DNA from: Anaerolineae bacterium
Lineage (GTDB): Bacteria > Chloroflexota > Anaerolineae > Promineifilales > Promineifilaceae
Length of the DNA stretch: 13,371 nt
Direction: 5' to 3'
Assembly (NCBI GenBank): GCA_028277515.1
Contig: JANQGC010000135.1
Span: 1 to 13,371 of the forward strand
Positions 6,369 through 13,371 of the stretch are shown in pieces; the first letter of the stretch is position 1; each line of letters opens with the position of its first letter. Below the pieces are notes generated by a model. It was given only the letters and a program-made list of their open reading frames with translations. It was not told where the DNA came from and did not search any database. The translations under genes and the position numbers were made by a program.

Positions 6369-8005
6369 TATTGTCTTTGGGCGAGAATTTCTTCCAGGCT
6401 GCCCGGCGTCATAAAATAAACCTCAGCCACAATCCTTTGGTTTGCGCAGTCCCCATGTACCGGAGCGAATACATAAAACAGGTCCAATCCCCAGGCGAAG
6501 TCGCCATAATCACAGCTAGAAAATGTTAATTCCGGCCGATGGTGATCCGGCCACCACTGCGCCTTGGGGTCCAGCCCACCTTGATAAATATATTGAACGT
6601 TTCTGACCAGAATATACGGACCGGATGTTGTTGCATCAAATGGATAGGGAATGTAGAAACGGGAGATGGTATCTTTTTCATTGGTATAGTAAGAATTAAC
6701 ACCATCTTGCCGGCTAACAATCTCACCGATTTGCTGCCATTGTCGATAGTAAGGAAAACCAAAAATTGGTAGGTGAAAAGTCCGATCAGGCTCTTGTAAT
6801 GTCCAGAATAGGAATCTTTCCGACTCCCAAGGATATTCTCTCGTATGATCGACGAACAGCTTATGCGATTGGTAAAACAAGAACAGGAAGATAAGGGCGA
6901 TAGCAGCCCCACTTAAAATCCTGCCATATTTGAACCCTATCACCTGTTTCAGGAGTCTTTCAACCAGTGAAAAGCCAATGGATATGAGGATGGCCAGTGG
7001 TGTCAGGTAGGTATAAATATGGGTTCCGGGCACATTAACGACTGTTTCCATATATAGAAAGGGAAAGAGAAACCAAAGCAAAACGTACAAAGAACGCTTC
7101 CAAAGCGGATTAGATAAGGCGAATGGTGCTTCCTTTTCAGACCGAGAAAGGAAAACAACAACTGCTCCGGCAAGATAGATGAAGAACAGGCCACTATACA
7201 GGTAAAAAACAAATTTGGGATTATATAGATTGAAGGTGACGACGGAACTGGATATCAGGTTTTCGCCCCCACTAAGCCTGTTCAGCCAATAAGCTAATGT
7301 ATCGTCAGACGCACCCATGAATAAGGGAATGTAGAACGCGGCAAGGACGAAGCCAATGATGCCGGCAGACAAAATAATGTGCATCCAATTATTGCGACCT
7401 GGATATAATTTGCTCCATTGCCAGAGCAAATAAAGCATAAAGGGGGCGATAAAGATGCCATCGAAATGGGACAGCATGGATAAGCCCCAGCAAATCATCC
7501 CCAAATACAAGCCAAAAATGCGCCACTCCTTTTTTCGCACAGCAAGGGTGAGCAAATAAAGAGCCAGGGTATAGAAAAGGATCACAAACGACTGGTATTG
7601 CGTAATTCGAGAAAGAGCGACGATGATACCATTATATGAAAAGAAGAATGTGGCATAAATGGCAATCTTCCTGTCAAAATGGATCTTGACGAAATAGAAG
7701 AAGAATATAGCGCCGAGCACGGATGCGATTGCAAAAGGCAGACGAACCAAAAACTGATTTAGATAGGTTGGATCGAGAAAACCGATGAGGTATGTGACAA
7801 TAAACTGGGTTGGTCCTTTGCGCTGGCTGAGTAAGAAATCGACGAAGGATTGACCCTGGACAGGTAAGAACAACGCTTTTATCTCATCCCCTTGATAGTC
7901 GGAATAGCCTAGATTGATCAAGCGCAGCCAGAGTAATCCGGCTATTAGCAGCAGGAGAGGAATGCGCGAAGTAAGTTTATTTTTGCCCCTTTTTGCCTCA
8001 TCCAT
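6368..8005 (-). CDS. GT39/ArnT-like polytopic glycosyltransferase
   Basis: A 545-residue membrane protein with about ten or more hydrophobic helices between residues 13 and 385, then a soluble C-terminal part of about 150 residues. After the first helix comes DYQGDE (36-41). The acidic pair D40/E41 in the first external loop is where PMT/ArnT-type GT-C enzymes carry their catalytic acid. RLPFAIASVLGAIFFFYF (88-105) is a typical second-block signature. Such enzymes move a sugar from a polyprenyl-phosphate donor to lipid, glycan or protein on the outer membrane face; donor and acceptor are unknown. The gene is visibly AT-richer than its neighbours, with sampled lines of 33-43% GC, hinting at separate acquisition. 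No Shine-Dalgarno precedes the ATG. An in-frame stop just upstream rules out a longer form. Confidence 0.8.
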   Translation of the reverse strand: MDEAKRGKNKLTSRIPLLLLIAGLLWLRLINLGYSDYQGDEIKALFLPVQGQSFVDFLLSQRKGPTQFIVTYLIGFLDPTYLNQFLVRLPFAIASVLGAIFFFYFVKIHFDRKIAIYATFFFSYNGIIVALSRITQYQSFVILFYTLALYLLTLAVRKKEWRIFGLYLGMICWGLSMLSHFDGIFIAPFMLYLLWQWSKLYPGRNNWMHIILSAGIIGFVLAAFYIPLFMGASDDTLAYWLNRLSGGENLISSSVVTFNLYNPKFVFYLYSGLFFIYLAGAVVVFLSRSEKEAPFALSNPLWKRSLYVLLWFLFPFLYMETVVNVPGTHIYTYLTPLAILISIGFSLVERLLKQVIGFKYGRILSGAAIALIFLFLFYQSHKLFVDHTREYPWESERFLFWTLQEPDRTFHLPIFGFPYYRQWQQIGEIVSRQDGVNSYYTNEKDTISRFYIPYPFDATTSGPYILVRNVQYIYQGGLDPKAQWWPDHHRPELTFSSCDYGDFAWGLDLFYVFAPVHGDCANQRIVAEVYFMTPGSLEEILAQRQ

Positions 8006-8011
8006 AAATCA

Positions 8012-8039
8012 AATTTAGCAGGTACCATCTTGAAGGCAA
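8012..8039 (-). promoter_or_regulatory. Possible promoter giving a near-leaderless transcript of the AT-rich glycosyltransferase
   Basis: On the minus strand, TTGCCT (8039-8034), a 16-bp spacer and TAAATT (8017-8012) place the transcription start within a few bases of the ATG at 8005. This would fit the absence of a Shine-Dalgarno. Both boxes are imperfect. Confidence 0.25.
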
Positions 8040-8056
8040 ATCATTTCACCTGCCGA

Positions 8057-8086
8057 TGCCGGTTGACCGCATTTAAATGCCCGGCA
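8057..8086. other. Nested palindrome in the divergent intergenic region
   Basis: A perfect 12-bp palindrome GCATTTAAATGC (8069-8080) is enclosed by the outer arms TGCCGG (8057-8062) and CCGGCA (8081-8086), although the spacing to the inner palindrome is uneven. It lies between two divergent glycosyltransferase genes, where a shared regulator could bind. No family of binding site is recognised. Confidence 0.35.
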
Positions 8087-8154
8087 ATGAGGCTGGCTTT
8101 GCCCTTGAATAGGGATGATTGCCAAGGCGGATGCCCTAAGCGATAATCATTCTC

Positions 8155-9840
8155 ATGGGCATATTTAGTAACGGCCGTTTGCAGCGCATGTTCATCATAG
8201 CCGGTGTTTTCATGATCATCGCGCTGCCCCGCTATCTCGTCCTTACTCAGTCGGCCACGGAGGATGAAACCAAATGGGTAGCCCGCGCGGCCAATTTCTC
8301 CGTGGCTTTGCGGGGCGGCGATCTGGCCGGCACCTACCAGAGCGAGCATCCGGGGGTAACGACGATGTGGGCCGGTCTTTTGGGCCTTCATCTACTTTTT
8401 CCCGGATATTCGGCCCAGGCTGCGCCTCAATTAGAACCTTACCAGGTTGATTTATTCCTTCTCGACCGGGGATTTACCCCGTTAGAAGCCCTGGCGGCCG
8501 GGCGTGGTGTGATGGTGCTGTTCAACGCCCTGGCTTTGACGCTGATCTTCATCTACGCCTGGCGGCTGTTAGGTTTGCCAACGGCTTTGCTTGGGGCTGT
8601 CTTTTTCGCCTTCTCCCCATTTTTAGCTGCCCATACGCAGGTCATGCATTTGGACGGGCTGGCTGGTTCCTTGATGCTGCTCTCCCTCATGGCTTTCCTC
8701 AGCTACTCTGAACGGCAAAAGAAGCGTGATTTGCTGCTGTCGGGCATTTGCGCCGGATTGGCCTGGCTGACAAAAACGCCGGCCTTTGCTCTCGGACCTG
8801 TCCTGTTGCTGATAACACTCTGGCAAACCTGGAAAAACCACAGCCTGGATTGGATGTCCCTGCGTAGATCGATCATGCCTTTGTTGCTTTGGGGAATCCT
8901 GGGTTTCCTCACCTTTTTCCTGCTATGGCCGGCCATGTGGGTTGAGCCTGTGGCCGGCCTGACCCTGATCCTGCAAGATGCGCTGGGCTACGCCGGCGCC
9001 GGGCATGAATCGCCTGTGTTTTTCAATGGGATTATTTACAGCAACGGCCGTATCCCCACCAGCATTTTTTACTTTTATCCCTTGACAATCCTCTGGCGCA
9101 GCACGCCGGTTGTTCTCATGGGGCTGCCCCTGGCGCTCCTGGCGGCCTGGCGGCGCTGGTCCCCACTGGATCGGAAACAGTCGCGGGAGACGATCATCGC
9201 CCTGCTCCTATACACCTTGATATTCACCTTGCTCATGACGGCCGGCAGCAAAAAATTCGACCGCTATCTTATGCCCATTTACCCGGCTTTACACTTGATC
9301 GCCGCGGCGGGCTGGGTCGGGTTGGTGAGCTGGTTTACCAACGGCCGTTTGATGGCAAAGGCACATAGAAAAACGATACTAATTTTTGCGGTATTGGCCA
9401 TCATCGCCGCACTGCAATTTTTTTCGTTCAGCCGCGTCTACCCCTATTATCTCAGCTACTATAATCCCCTCCTTGGCGGCAGCACACGCGCGCCTTCGAT
9501 GATGCAAATCGGTTGGGGGGAAGGGTTGGATGCTGCCGGACGCTACTTAAGCGCCAAACCAGACAGCCGTAATTTGGTTGTGGCGACCTGGTATCCCTCC
9601 TCTCTGAGCTACTATTTTGCCGGTGAAAAAATTCCAATCAAAAGCGAGCTGACGGCCGAGGAAACAGCCGAAATCCTGGCCGCCGACTACACCGTCCTCT
9701 ATATCCACCAATGGCAGCGTGACTTGCCGCCGGACTTGTTGGATCATTTTGCGACCCTGGAACCTGAGCATACCATTGAGATTAACGGGCTGGAGTACGC
9801 CCGGATATACAATTTGCATTCCCTAAATAAGCTGGAATAG
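8155..9840 (+). CDS. GT39-like polytopic glycosyltransferase
   Basis: A 561-residue membrane protein. After the first helix (about 12-30) comes SATEDETKW (33-41), whose E/D/E cluster occupies the position of the GT-C catalytic acid. HPGVTTMW (65-72) and HTQVMHLDGLAGSL (160-173) are conserved-looking second-loop and helix motifs, and GLAWLTKTPA (201-210) is a recurrent block in bacterial GT39-like proteins. About ten further helices run to residue 425. A soluble C-terminal region (about 440-561) has ATWYPSSLSYYF and DYTVLYIHQWQRDLP, a tail I associate with Chloroflexota members. It is probably a lipid-linked sugar transferase; specificity is not readable. No clear Shine-Dalgarno is seen. Met12 (8188) is an alternative start. 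It is first of three same-strand envelope genes. Confidence 0.8.
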   Translation: MGIFSNGRLQRMFIIAGVFMIIALPRYLVLTQSATEDETKWVARAANFSVALRGGDLAGTYQSEHPGVTTMWAGLLGLHLLFPGYSAQAAPQLEPYQVDLFLLDRGFTPLEALAAGRGVMVLFNALALTLIFIYAWRLLGLPTALLGAVFFAFSPFLAAHTQVMHLDGLAGSLMLLSLMAFLSYSERQKKRDLLLSGICAGLAWLTKTPAFALGPVLLLITLWQTWKNHSLDWMSLRRSIMPLLLWGILGFLTFFLLWPAMWVEPVAGLTLILQDALGYAGAGHESPVFFNGIIYSNGRIPTSIFYFYPLTILWRSTPVVLMGLPLALLAAWRRWSPLDRKQSRETIIALLLYTLIFTLLMTAGSKKFDRYLMPIYPALHLIAAAGWVGLVSWFTNGRLMAKAHRKTILIFAVLAIIAALQFFSFSRVYPYYLSYYNPLLGGSTRAPSMMQIGWGEGLDAAGRYLSAKPDSRNLVVATWYPSSLSYYFAGEKIPIKSELTAEETAEILAADYTVLYIHQWQRDLPPDLLDHFATLEPEHTIEINGLEYARIYNLHSLNKLE

Positions 9841-9856
9841 TGAGCGGTGGATCTTC

Positions 9857-9887
9857 AGTGACAGTCACTTTGGAAGTGACTGTCACT
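9857..9887. repeat. Nested palindrome: 14-bp perfect stem with 3-nt loop
   Basis: AGTGACAGTCACTT (9857-9870) pairs perfectly with AAGTGACTGTCACT (9874-9887) around TGG. Each arm is itself an odd palindrome (AGTGAC-a-GTCACT and AGTGAC-t-GTCACT), so the unit can fold as one long or two short hairpins. It follows the glycosyltransferase stop by 16 bases. There is no T run, so a REP-type element or transcript-stabilising hairpin is likelier than a classical terminator. ACTTCA/TGAAGT (9885-9890 with 9899-9904) offers an overlapping alternative stem. Confidence 0.75.
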
Positions 9888-9959
9888 TCACCCCTAAATG
9901 AAGTTGAATCGTGAGCGGGGCATGATACCAACTTGTGATTGGGAAGAGGTGACTCTAAG

Positions 9960-11168
9960 ATGGGTTCTATGCTAACGAGCGAGCATAAAAGATTTGCATT
10001 TTTTGATACCGCTGAATTCCGCCTGGCTCTGATTTTTATAGCGCTGCTGTTTATTTATTTAGCCATTGCCAATTTCTTATTCGCTCCCCTGGGATATTAT
10101 GGCACGGAGGATGCTCCCCGCTTTTCCGATCCCTGGCTCGAACGTACGGCCGTCATCTTGGAAGGGGGTCTGCTCTACCGGGACACCTTCACAGCAACGC
10201 CACCGCTAACCAATTATCTACTCGCCATCCCTTCAATAGTGGCCAGGTGGAGCGGCCCAACCAACCCGCTGGCCACCCTATCCTTTATGATCTTTTTTTC
10301 GCTGTTCAACCTCTTCGCCGCCTGGCTGCTGCTGCATATGGCGCCAAACAAACAGGCAGGCTTTTTGGCCGGGCTGCTCTATTTACTCAACCCGCTCACC
10401 TTTGGGAATTCACTCCTGCGCCGCCAGGACGAATCGGTCCTGGTATTTTTTTGGGGGCTGGCTCTATTGTTCCTGCTGCGCAACGAACATGGACGGGCAC
10501 CCGTGGCGATAGGCGTCGCCCTCCTTGTAAAATTGAGCGCCTTGCTGTTGATTCCGATTGCGGCGGTTCACAGCCGGTTTAACTGGCGCTATTTCCTGGT
10601 TCCACCGTTTGTATTCGCTTTCGTTTGGCTTCCCTTTTATCTTCTGGCTGGTGAGTCGGCCATCTTCTGGAATTTTAATCAAGTGAACACGCAGCATCCT
10701 TTCCAATTAGGTGGCATCAGTCTGGCTGCCATGTGGAACGAGTTATTTGCCGCGCAGAATCTTGGAATTTCAACAGATTTTCTATCAATTCTCTTCTTGG
10801 TCGCTGTTGTTTTGGCCGGTATGTTTATCCTCTGGCAAAGAGTTGGTGTATTGGCTGATACCAGCTTGTTGCTGACTGTGGTGTTGATCTTTATTCCCAA
10901 ACTTCATGCAGGTTATTTTTCGATTTTGGCCTTTACAATCGTTCTTCTACTGCGAACGCCGCGACAGATCGCCACCTACCTGGTTTTGGGCACGCTGGTG
11001 ATCATCGCCGATTTTTATAAATTCCCCATACGCAATTATGGATTTACACTCTTGTTATTAGCAGTAGCCCTGCTCTTGCTGGCTGGGTTAATGACGAATC
11101 TGTACATTGAGGCCCGCAAAGAAACCCCTAAAACGCCTATTCTAAGCATGCTTCCCTGGCCACGTTGA
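9960..11168 (+). CDS. GT87/GT-C-like integral membrane protein (probable glycosyltransferase)
   Basis: A 402-residue protein with roughly ten hydrophobic helices spread over its length. After helix 1 the first external loop contains YYGTEDAPRFSDPW (46-59), whose E50/D51 pair may be the GT-C acid. GGLLYRDTFTATPPLTNYLL follows (69-88), a block shared by GT87-type mannosyltransferases. LLNPLTFGNSLLRRQDESVL (142-161) resembles the GT87 stretch holding a conserved Q-D. It is shorter than its neighbours and has no large C-terminal soluble domain. The ATG at 9960 is preferred over an in-frame TTG at 9939 because AGAGGTGA (9945-9952) lies at Shine-Dalgarno distance. It sits between two other membrane glycosyltransferase-like genes on the same strand. 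The precise family is less sure than the membrane character. Confidence 0.7.
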   Translation: MGSMLTSEHKRFAFFDTAEFRLALIFIALLFIYLAIANFLFAPLGYYGTEDAPRFSDPWLERTAVILEGGLLYRDTFTATPPLTNYLLAIPSIVARWSGPTNPLATLSFMIFFSLFNLFAAWLLLHMAPNKQAGFLAGLLYLLNPLTFGNSLLRRQDESVLVFFWGLALLFLLRNEHGRAPVAIGVALLVKLSALLLIPIAAVHSRFNWRYFLVPPFVFAFVWLPFYLLAGESAIFWNFNQVNTQHPFQLGGISLAAMWNELFAAQNLGISTDFLSILFLVAVVLAGMFILWQRVGVLADTSLLLTVVLIFIPKLHAGYFSILAFTIVLLLRTPRQIATYLVLGTLVIIADFYKFPIRNYGFTLLLLAVALLLLAGLMTNLYIEARKETPKTPILSMLPWPR

Positions 11169-11182
11169 CGATTGGCCAGGGA
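11153..11182 (+). terminator. Strong hairpin straddling the stop codon of the GT87-like gene
   Basis: TCCCTGGCCA (11153-11162) and TGGCCAGGGA (11173-11182) form a perfect 10-bp GC-rich stem. The 10-nt loop contains the TGA stop (11166-11168). The nearest T run is TTTT at 11189-11192, too far for a textbook terminator. It may pause transcription, protect the upstream mRNA or lower expression of the gene at 11240. Confidence 0.4.
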
Positions 11183-11239
11183 TAGCCATTTTGCGACCTG
11201 AACCCTCTTTTTGCGATATACTCCCCATTGATCAAAACT

Positions 11240-13371
11240 ATGTCGCCTATTATGAGCAAAATGCGCCAATCCGCCTGGTTTCACGTCCTGATATTCCTGG
11301 GCTTTCTACTGCTTTCCCTGGCCGTGACCTGGCCCCTGGCGACCCAATTGGGATTGGCAATTGCCGGAGCGAGAGATGATATCTGGATTCACCAGTGGAC
11401 GTTTTGGTGGATCAAGCAAGCGTTGTTAACCGGCCAGAATCCCTTTTATACGACTTTCCTCTACTATCCGGAAGGCATCTCGCTTACTTCCCATAACATC
11501 GCCTGGTTTAATATCGCTTTCTGGCTGCCCTTACAGGTCTTTCTGGGGTCGATCGCCGCTTACAATGTGGTCTTTATTCTAATTTTGACGCTCAATGGAT
11601 TCGCCTTTTATCTACTGGCCAGGGCCGAAACGGGAACAACGGTAGCGGCCGTTGTTGGCGGTCTCATTTTTGGCTTCTGGCCTTATACCCTTTCGCACTA
11701 TGACCACCCGAATATGATGGCCCTCTTTTGGCTGCCCTTGACGATGCTGTTCCTGCTGCGCACCTTTCGCCGGCAGCGCATCTTTGATGCCGTTCTGACC
11801 GGTGTTTGCCTGGCACTGATCGGCATCACGCGTTGGCAGCTCCTGGTCATGGGCACACCCATTCTGCTAGCTTATGGTGTTTATTTGCTTTTCCGTGAGA
11901 AACCTGCCCGGTCGCGACGCACGGCCGTTTTGCTGCTGCTGTCTCTCTCCTTGGGCGTCATCCTCATGGCCCCCCTGGCGGTTCCCGTCGTCCGGGACCA
12001 GGTCGGCCGTGGCAGCACGCAAGCAGTCAGCATTGAGGAAGTGGATGATGGGGTAACCGACCTGCTTTCTTATATGATGCACCCAGGTGTGTATAACCGG
12101 ATCTGGCATGACCGGCCCGGCCCTTTGGGAGGGCAGCCATACCAACACATCGCCGCCAGCGTGAATCATGTGCCTTATATCGGTTTGCTGACCCTGGCCC
12201 TGGTTCTCTATGGGCTGTGGCGACGCTGGTCGCAAACCTGGTTCTGGCTGCTCCTGGCCCTGGGCATCATGATATTTGCCCTGGGTCCGCTGCTGGTGAT
12301 CAACGGCCGGGGTTTTCCGGGGATTCCCATGCCCTATTCTTTCCTGGCTGATTCACTGCTGGATACTTTGATCCGCCGGCCGCACCGCCTCAATCTCTTC
12401 CTGGGTATCCCCATAGCCATGATGGCTACCTGGGGGACGGCCGAGATCCTATTTCGATTGCGAGAGCGTTGGCCAGGCACAAGAGGTCGTCAGGCTGCCG
12501 CGCTGACGACCTTATTATTGGGCGCGTTCATCCTGCTTGAAAACCCAGTTCCACCCATCCCAACGACCCGGCCGGATGTGCCGCAATGGTACCAGGATCT
12601 GGCTGAAAACGATGAGCCTTTCGCCATATTGGAACTGCCCTTTCACGATCGTGGATTTGACAAGCTGTATATGTTCTACCAGACGATTCATGAAAAACCG
12701 CTGCTGGTTGGCCATGTTTCTCGTCTGCCACCAGAGGCCTTTAATTTCATCGATAGTGTGCCTTTTCTGGCGCCATTTCGTTTAAACGAGCCGTGGAGCG
12801 TGGTTGAGGAAGGATGGATAGATTTTGATCGGCAAGACGTGACCCGCCAATTGACGCTGCTGGCGCAAGAAAATGTGCGCTATATCGTCTTTCATAAGCC
12901 GCTCATCCCCGCGGGGCTGCTGGAGCGCTGGCGGGATTGGGCAACCTTTGACCCGGCCTATGAAGATAACCAGGTGCTGGTCTACCCTACGCAGCCGCAA
13001 GCGGGGGTTGATTTTGACCTGACCCATGCTTTGGCCCCGGGGGTCGGTGTGATTCGTGTTACCGTTCATCCAATGCAAGCCATTCAAGGCGGCGTCCTGA
13101 ATGCAGATGTACGCTGGGCTGGTGATGCCCGGCCCGGTGGCGATTACCGGGTCTGCTTTTATCTCATGCATATGACTGCCGATGGTGGCGAAACGATTTG
13201 CCGTATGCCGGTCGCCGGCTGGCCTACGTCCGAATGGGGTATCAATACGGTCGCCCGCGGCGATTACCAGCTCCCTATTGGGCAGCAGATGCCGCCCGGT
13301 GATTACAGCCTGACGATGGCCCTGGTTGAAGAGGATAAACAGGAGCCGGTTGGGAATAGCATTCCGCTCGG
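11240..13371 (+). CDS. Large GT-C-like membrane protein with C-terminal soluble domain, cut by window edge
   Basis: The frame is open from an ATG at 11240 to the end of the window (710 codons plus two bases). Helix 1 (about 13-33) is followed by GARDDIWIHQWTFWW (43-57) and NPFYTTFLYYPEGISL (67-82). Paired acids after the first helix followed by W-rich sequence are typical of GT-C-fold proteins. About ten helices reach residue 435. A soluble part then contains FAILELPFHDRGFDKLYMF with QTIHEKPLLVGHVSRLP (about 457-495) and VRYIVFHKP, a pattern I recall from Chloroflexota proteins of unknown specificity. From about 590 it looks beta-rich, with repeated GDYxL segments (GGDYRV, RGDYQL, PGDYSL). 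Met5 and Met8 are alternative starts. No Shine-Dalgarno is visible. The 71-bp gap contains the hairpin above. Confidence 0.7.
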   Translation, partial: MSPIMSKMRQSAWFHVLIFLGFLLLSLAVTWPLATQLGLAIAGARDDIWIHQWTFWWIKQALLTGQNPFYTTFLYYPEGISLTSHNIAWFNIAFWLPLQVFLGSIAAYNVVFILILTLNGFAFYLLARAETGTTVAAVVGGLIFGFWPYTLSHYDHPNMMALFWLPLTMLFLLRTFRRQRIFDAVLTGVCLALIGITRWQLLVMGTPILLAYGVYLLFREKPARSRRTAVLLLLSLSLGVILMAPLAVPVVRDQVGRGSTQAVSIEEVDDGVTDLLSYMMHPGVYNRIWHDRPGPLGGQPYQHIAASVNHVPYIGLLTLALVLYGLWRRWSQTWFWLLLALGIMIFALGPLLVINGRGFPGIPMPYSFLADSLLDTLIRRPHRLNLFLGIPIAMMATWGTAEILFRLRERWPGTRGRQAAALTTLLLGAFILLENPVPPIPTTRPDVPQWYQDLAENDEPFAILELPFHDRGFDKLYMFYQTIHEKPLLVGHVSRLPPEAFNFIDSVPFLAPFRLNEPWSVVEEGWIDFDRQDVTRQLTLLAQENVRYIVFHKPLIPAGLLERWRDWATFDPAYEDNQVLVYPTQPQAGVDFDLTHALAPGVGVIRVTVHPMQAIQGGVLNADVRWAGDARPGGDYRVCFYLMHMTADGGETICRMPVAGWPTSEWGINTVARGDYQLPIGQQMPPGDYSLTMALVEEDKQEPVGNSIPL

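Noticed and set aside
8041..8391. A 116-codon minus-strand ORF across the divergent gap
   Set aside because: Most of it is antisense to the well-supported GT39-like gene at 8155, and its product has no recognisable features.
9939..9959. TTG start adding seven codons to the GT87-like gene
   Set aside because: The added codons overlap the apparent Shine-Dalgarno AGAGGTGA of the ATG at 9960, which is the more likely start.

Overview
This 13.4-kb window reads as bacterial chromosome, most probably Chloroflexota (an Anaerolineae/Caldilineae-type genome). That placement is an inference. It rests on moderate-to-high and patchy GC, several GT-C membrane proteins with C-terminal soluble domains of a style I associate with that phylum, a gingipain-like secreted protein, and the remains of a small antitoxin-like/HNH gene pair. 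No rRNA, tRNA, CRISPR array, transposase or phage gene was found.

Layout. Positions 1-1278 (minus) hold the first 426 residues of a secreted peptidase-C25 (gingipain)-like protein that runs off the left edge. Positions 1279-1709 are non-coding and repeat-rich: a 60-bp REP/MITE-like element, small inverted repeats and a terminator-like hairpin cluster. Positions 1710-5008 (minus) are a two-gene ABC exporter operon: a LolD/MacB-type ATPase followed after 44 bp by an 801-residue permease with two FtsX domains. It is preceded by a consensus sigma-70 promoter (TTGACA, 17 bp, TATAAT) embedded in TT(T/G)ACA repeats spaced exactly 11 bp. Positions 5295-5535 (plus) are debris of two small genes, an antitoxin-like N-terminus fused out of frame to an HNH-endonuclease N-terminus. 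A class I methyltransferase follows at 5539-6306 and ends inside a 7-bp tandem repeat.

The right half (6368-13371) is a cell-envelope sugar-transfer region. An AT-richer GT39/ArnT-like membrane glycosyltransferase lies on the minus strand. It is divergent from three co-directional plus-strand genes: a GT39-like enzyme, a GT87-like membrane protein and a large GT-C-like membrane protein with a C-terminal beta-rich part, cut by the right edge. Strong hairpins sit after the first two plus-strand genes. The four polytopic proteins probably use lipid-linked sugars outside the membrane, but the sequence does not reveal donors or acceptors.

I see no clear new system such as a defence island. The most interesting signals are regulatory or structural: the 11-bp-phased operator-like array, the decayed antitoxin/HNH pair, a heptanucleotide repeat that supplies a gene's stop codon, nested palindromes, and a roughly five-fold excess of the palindrome CGGCCG spread over the whole window.
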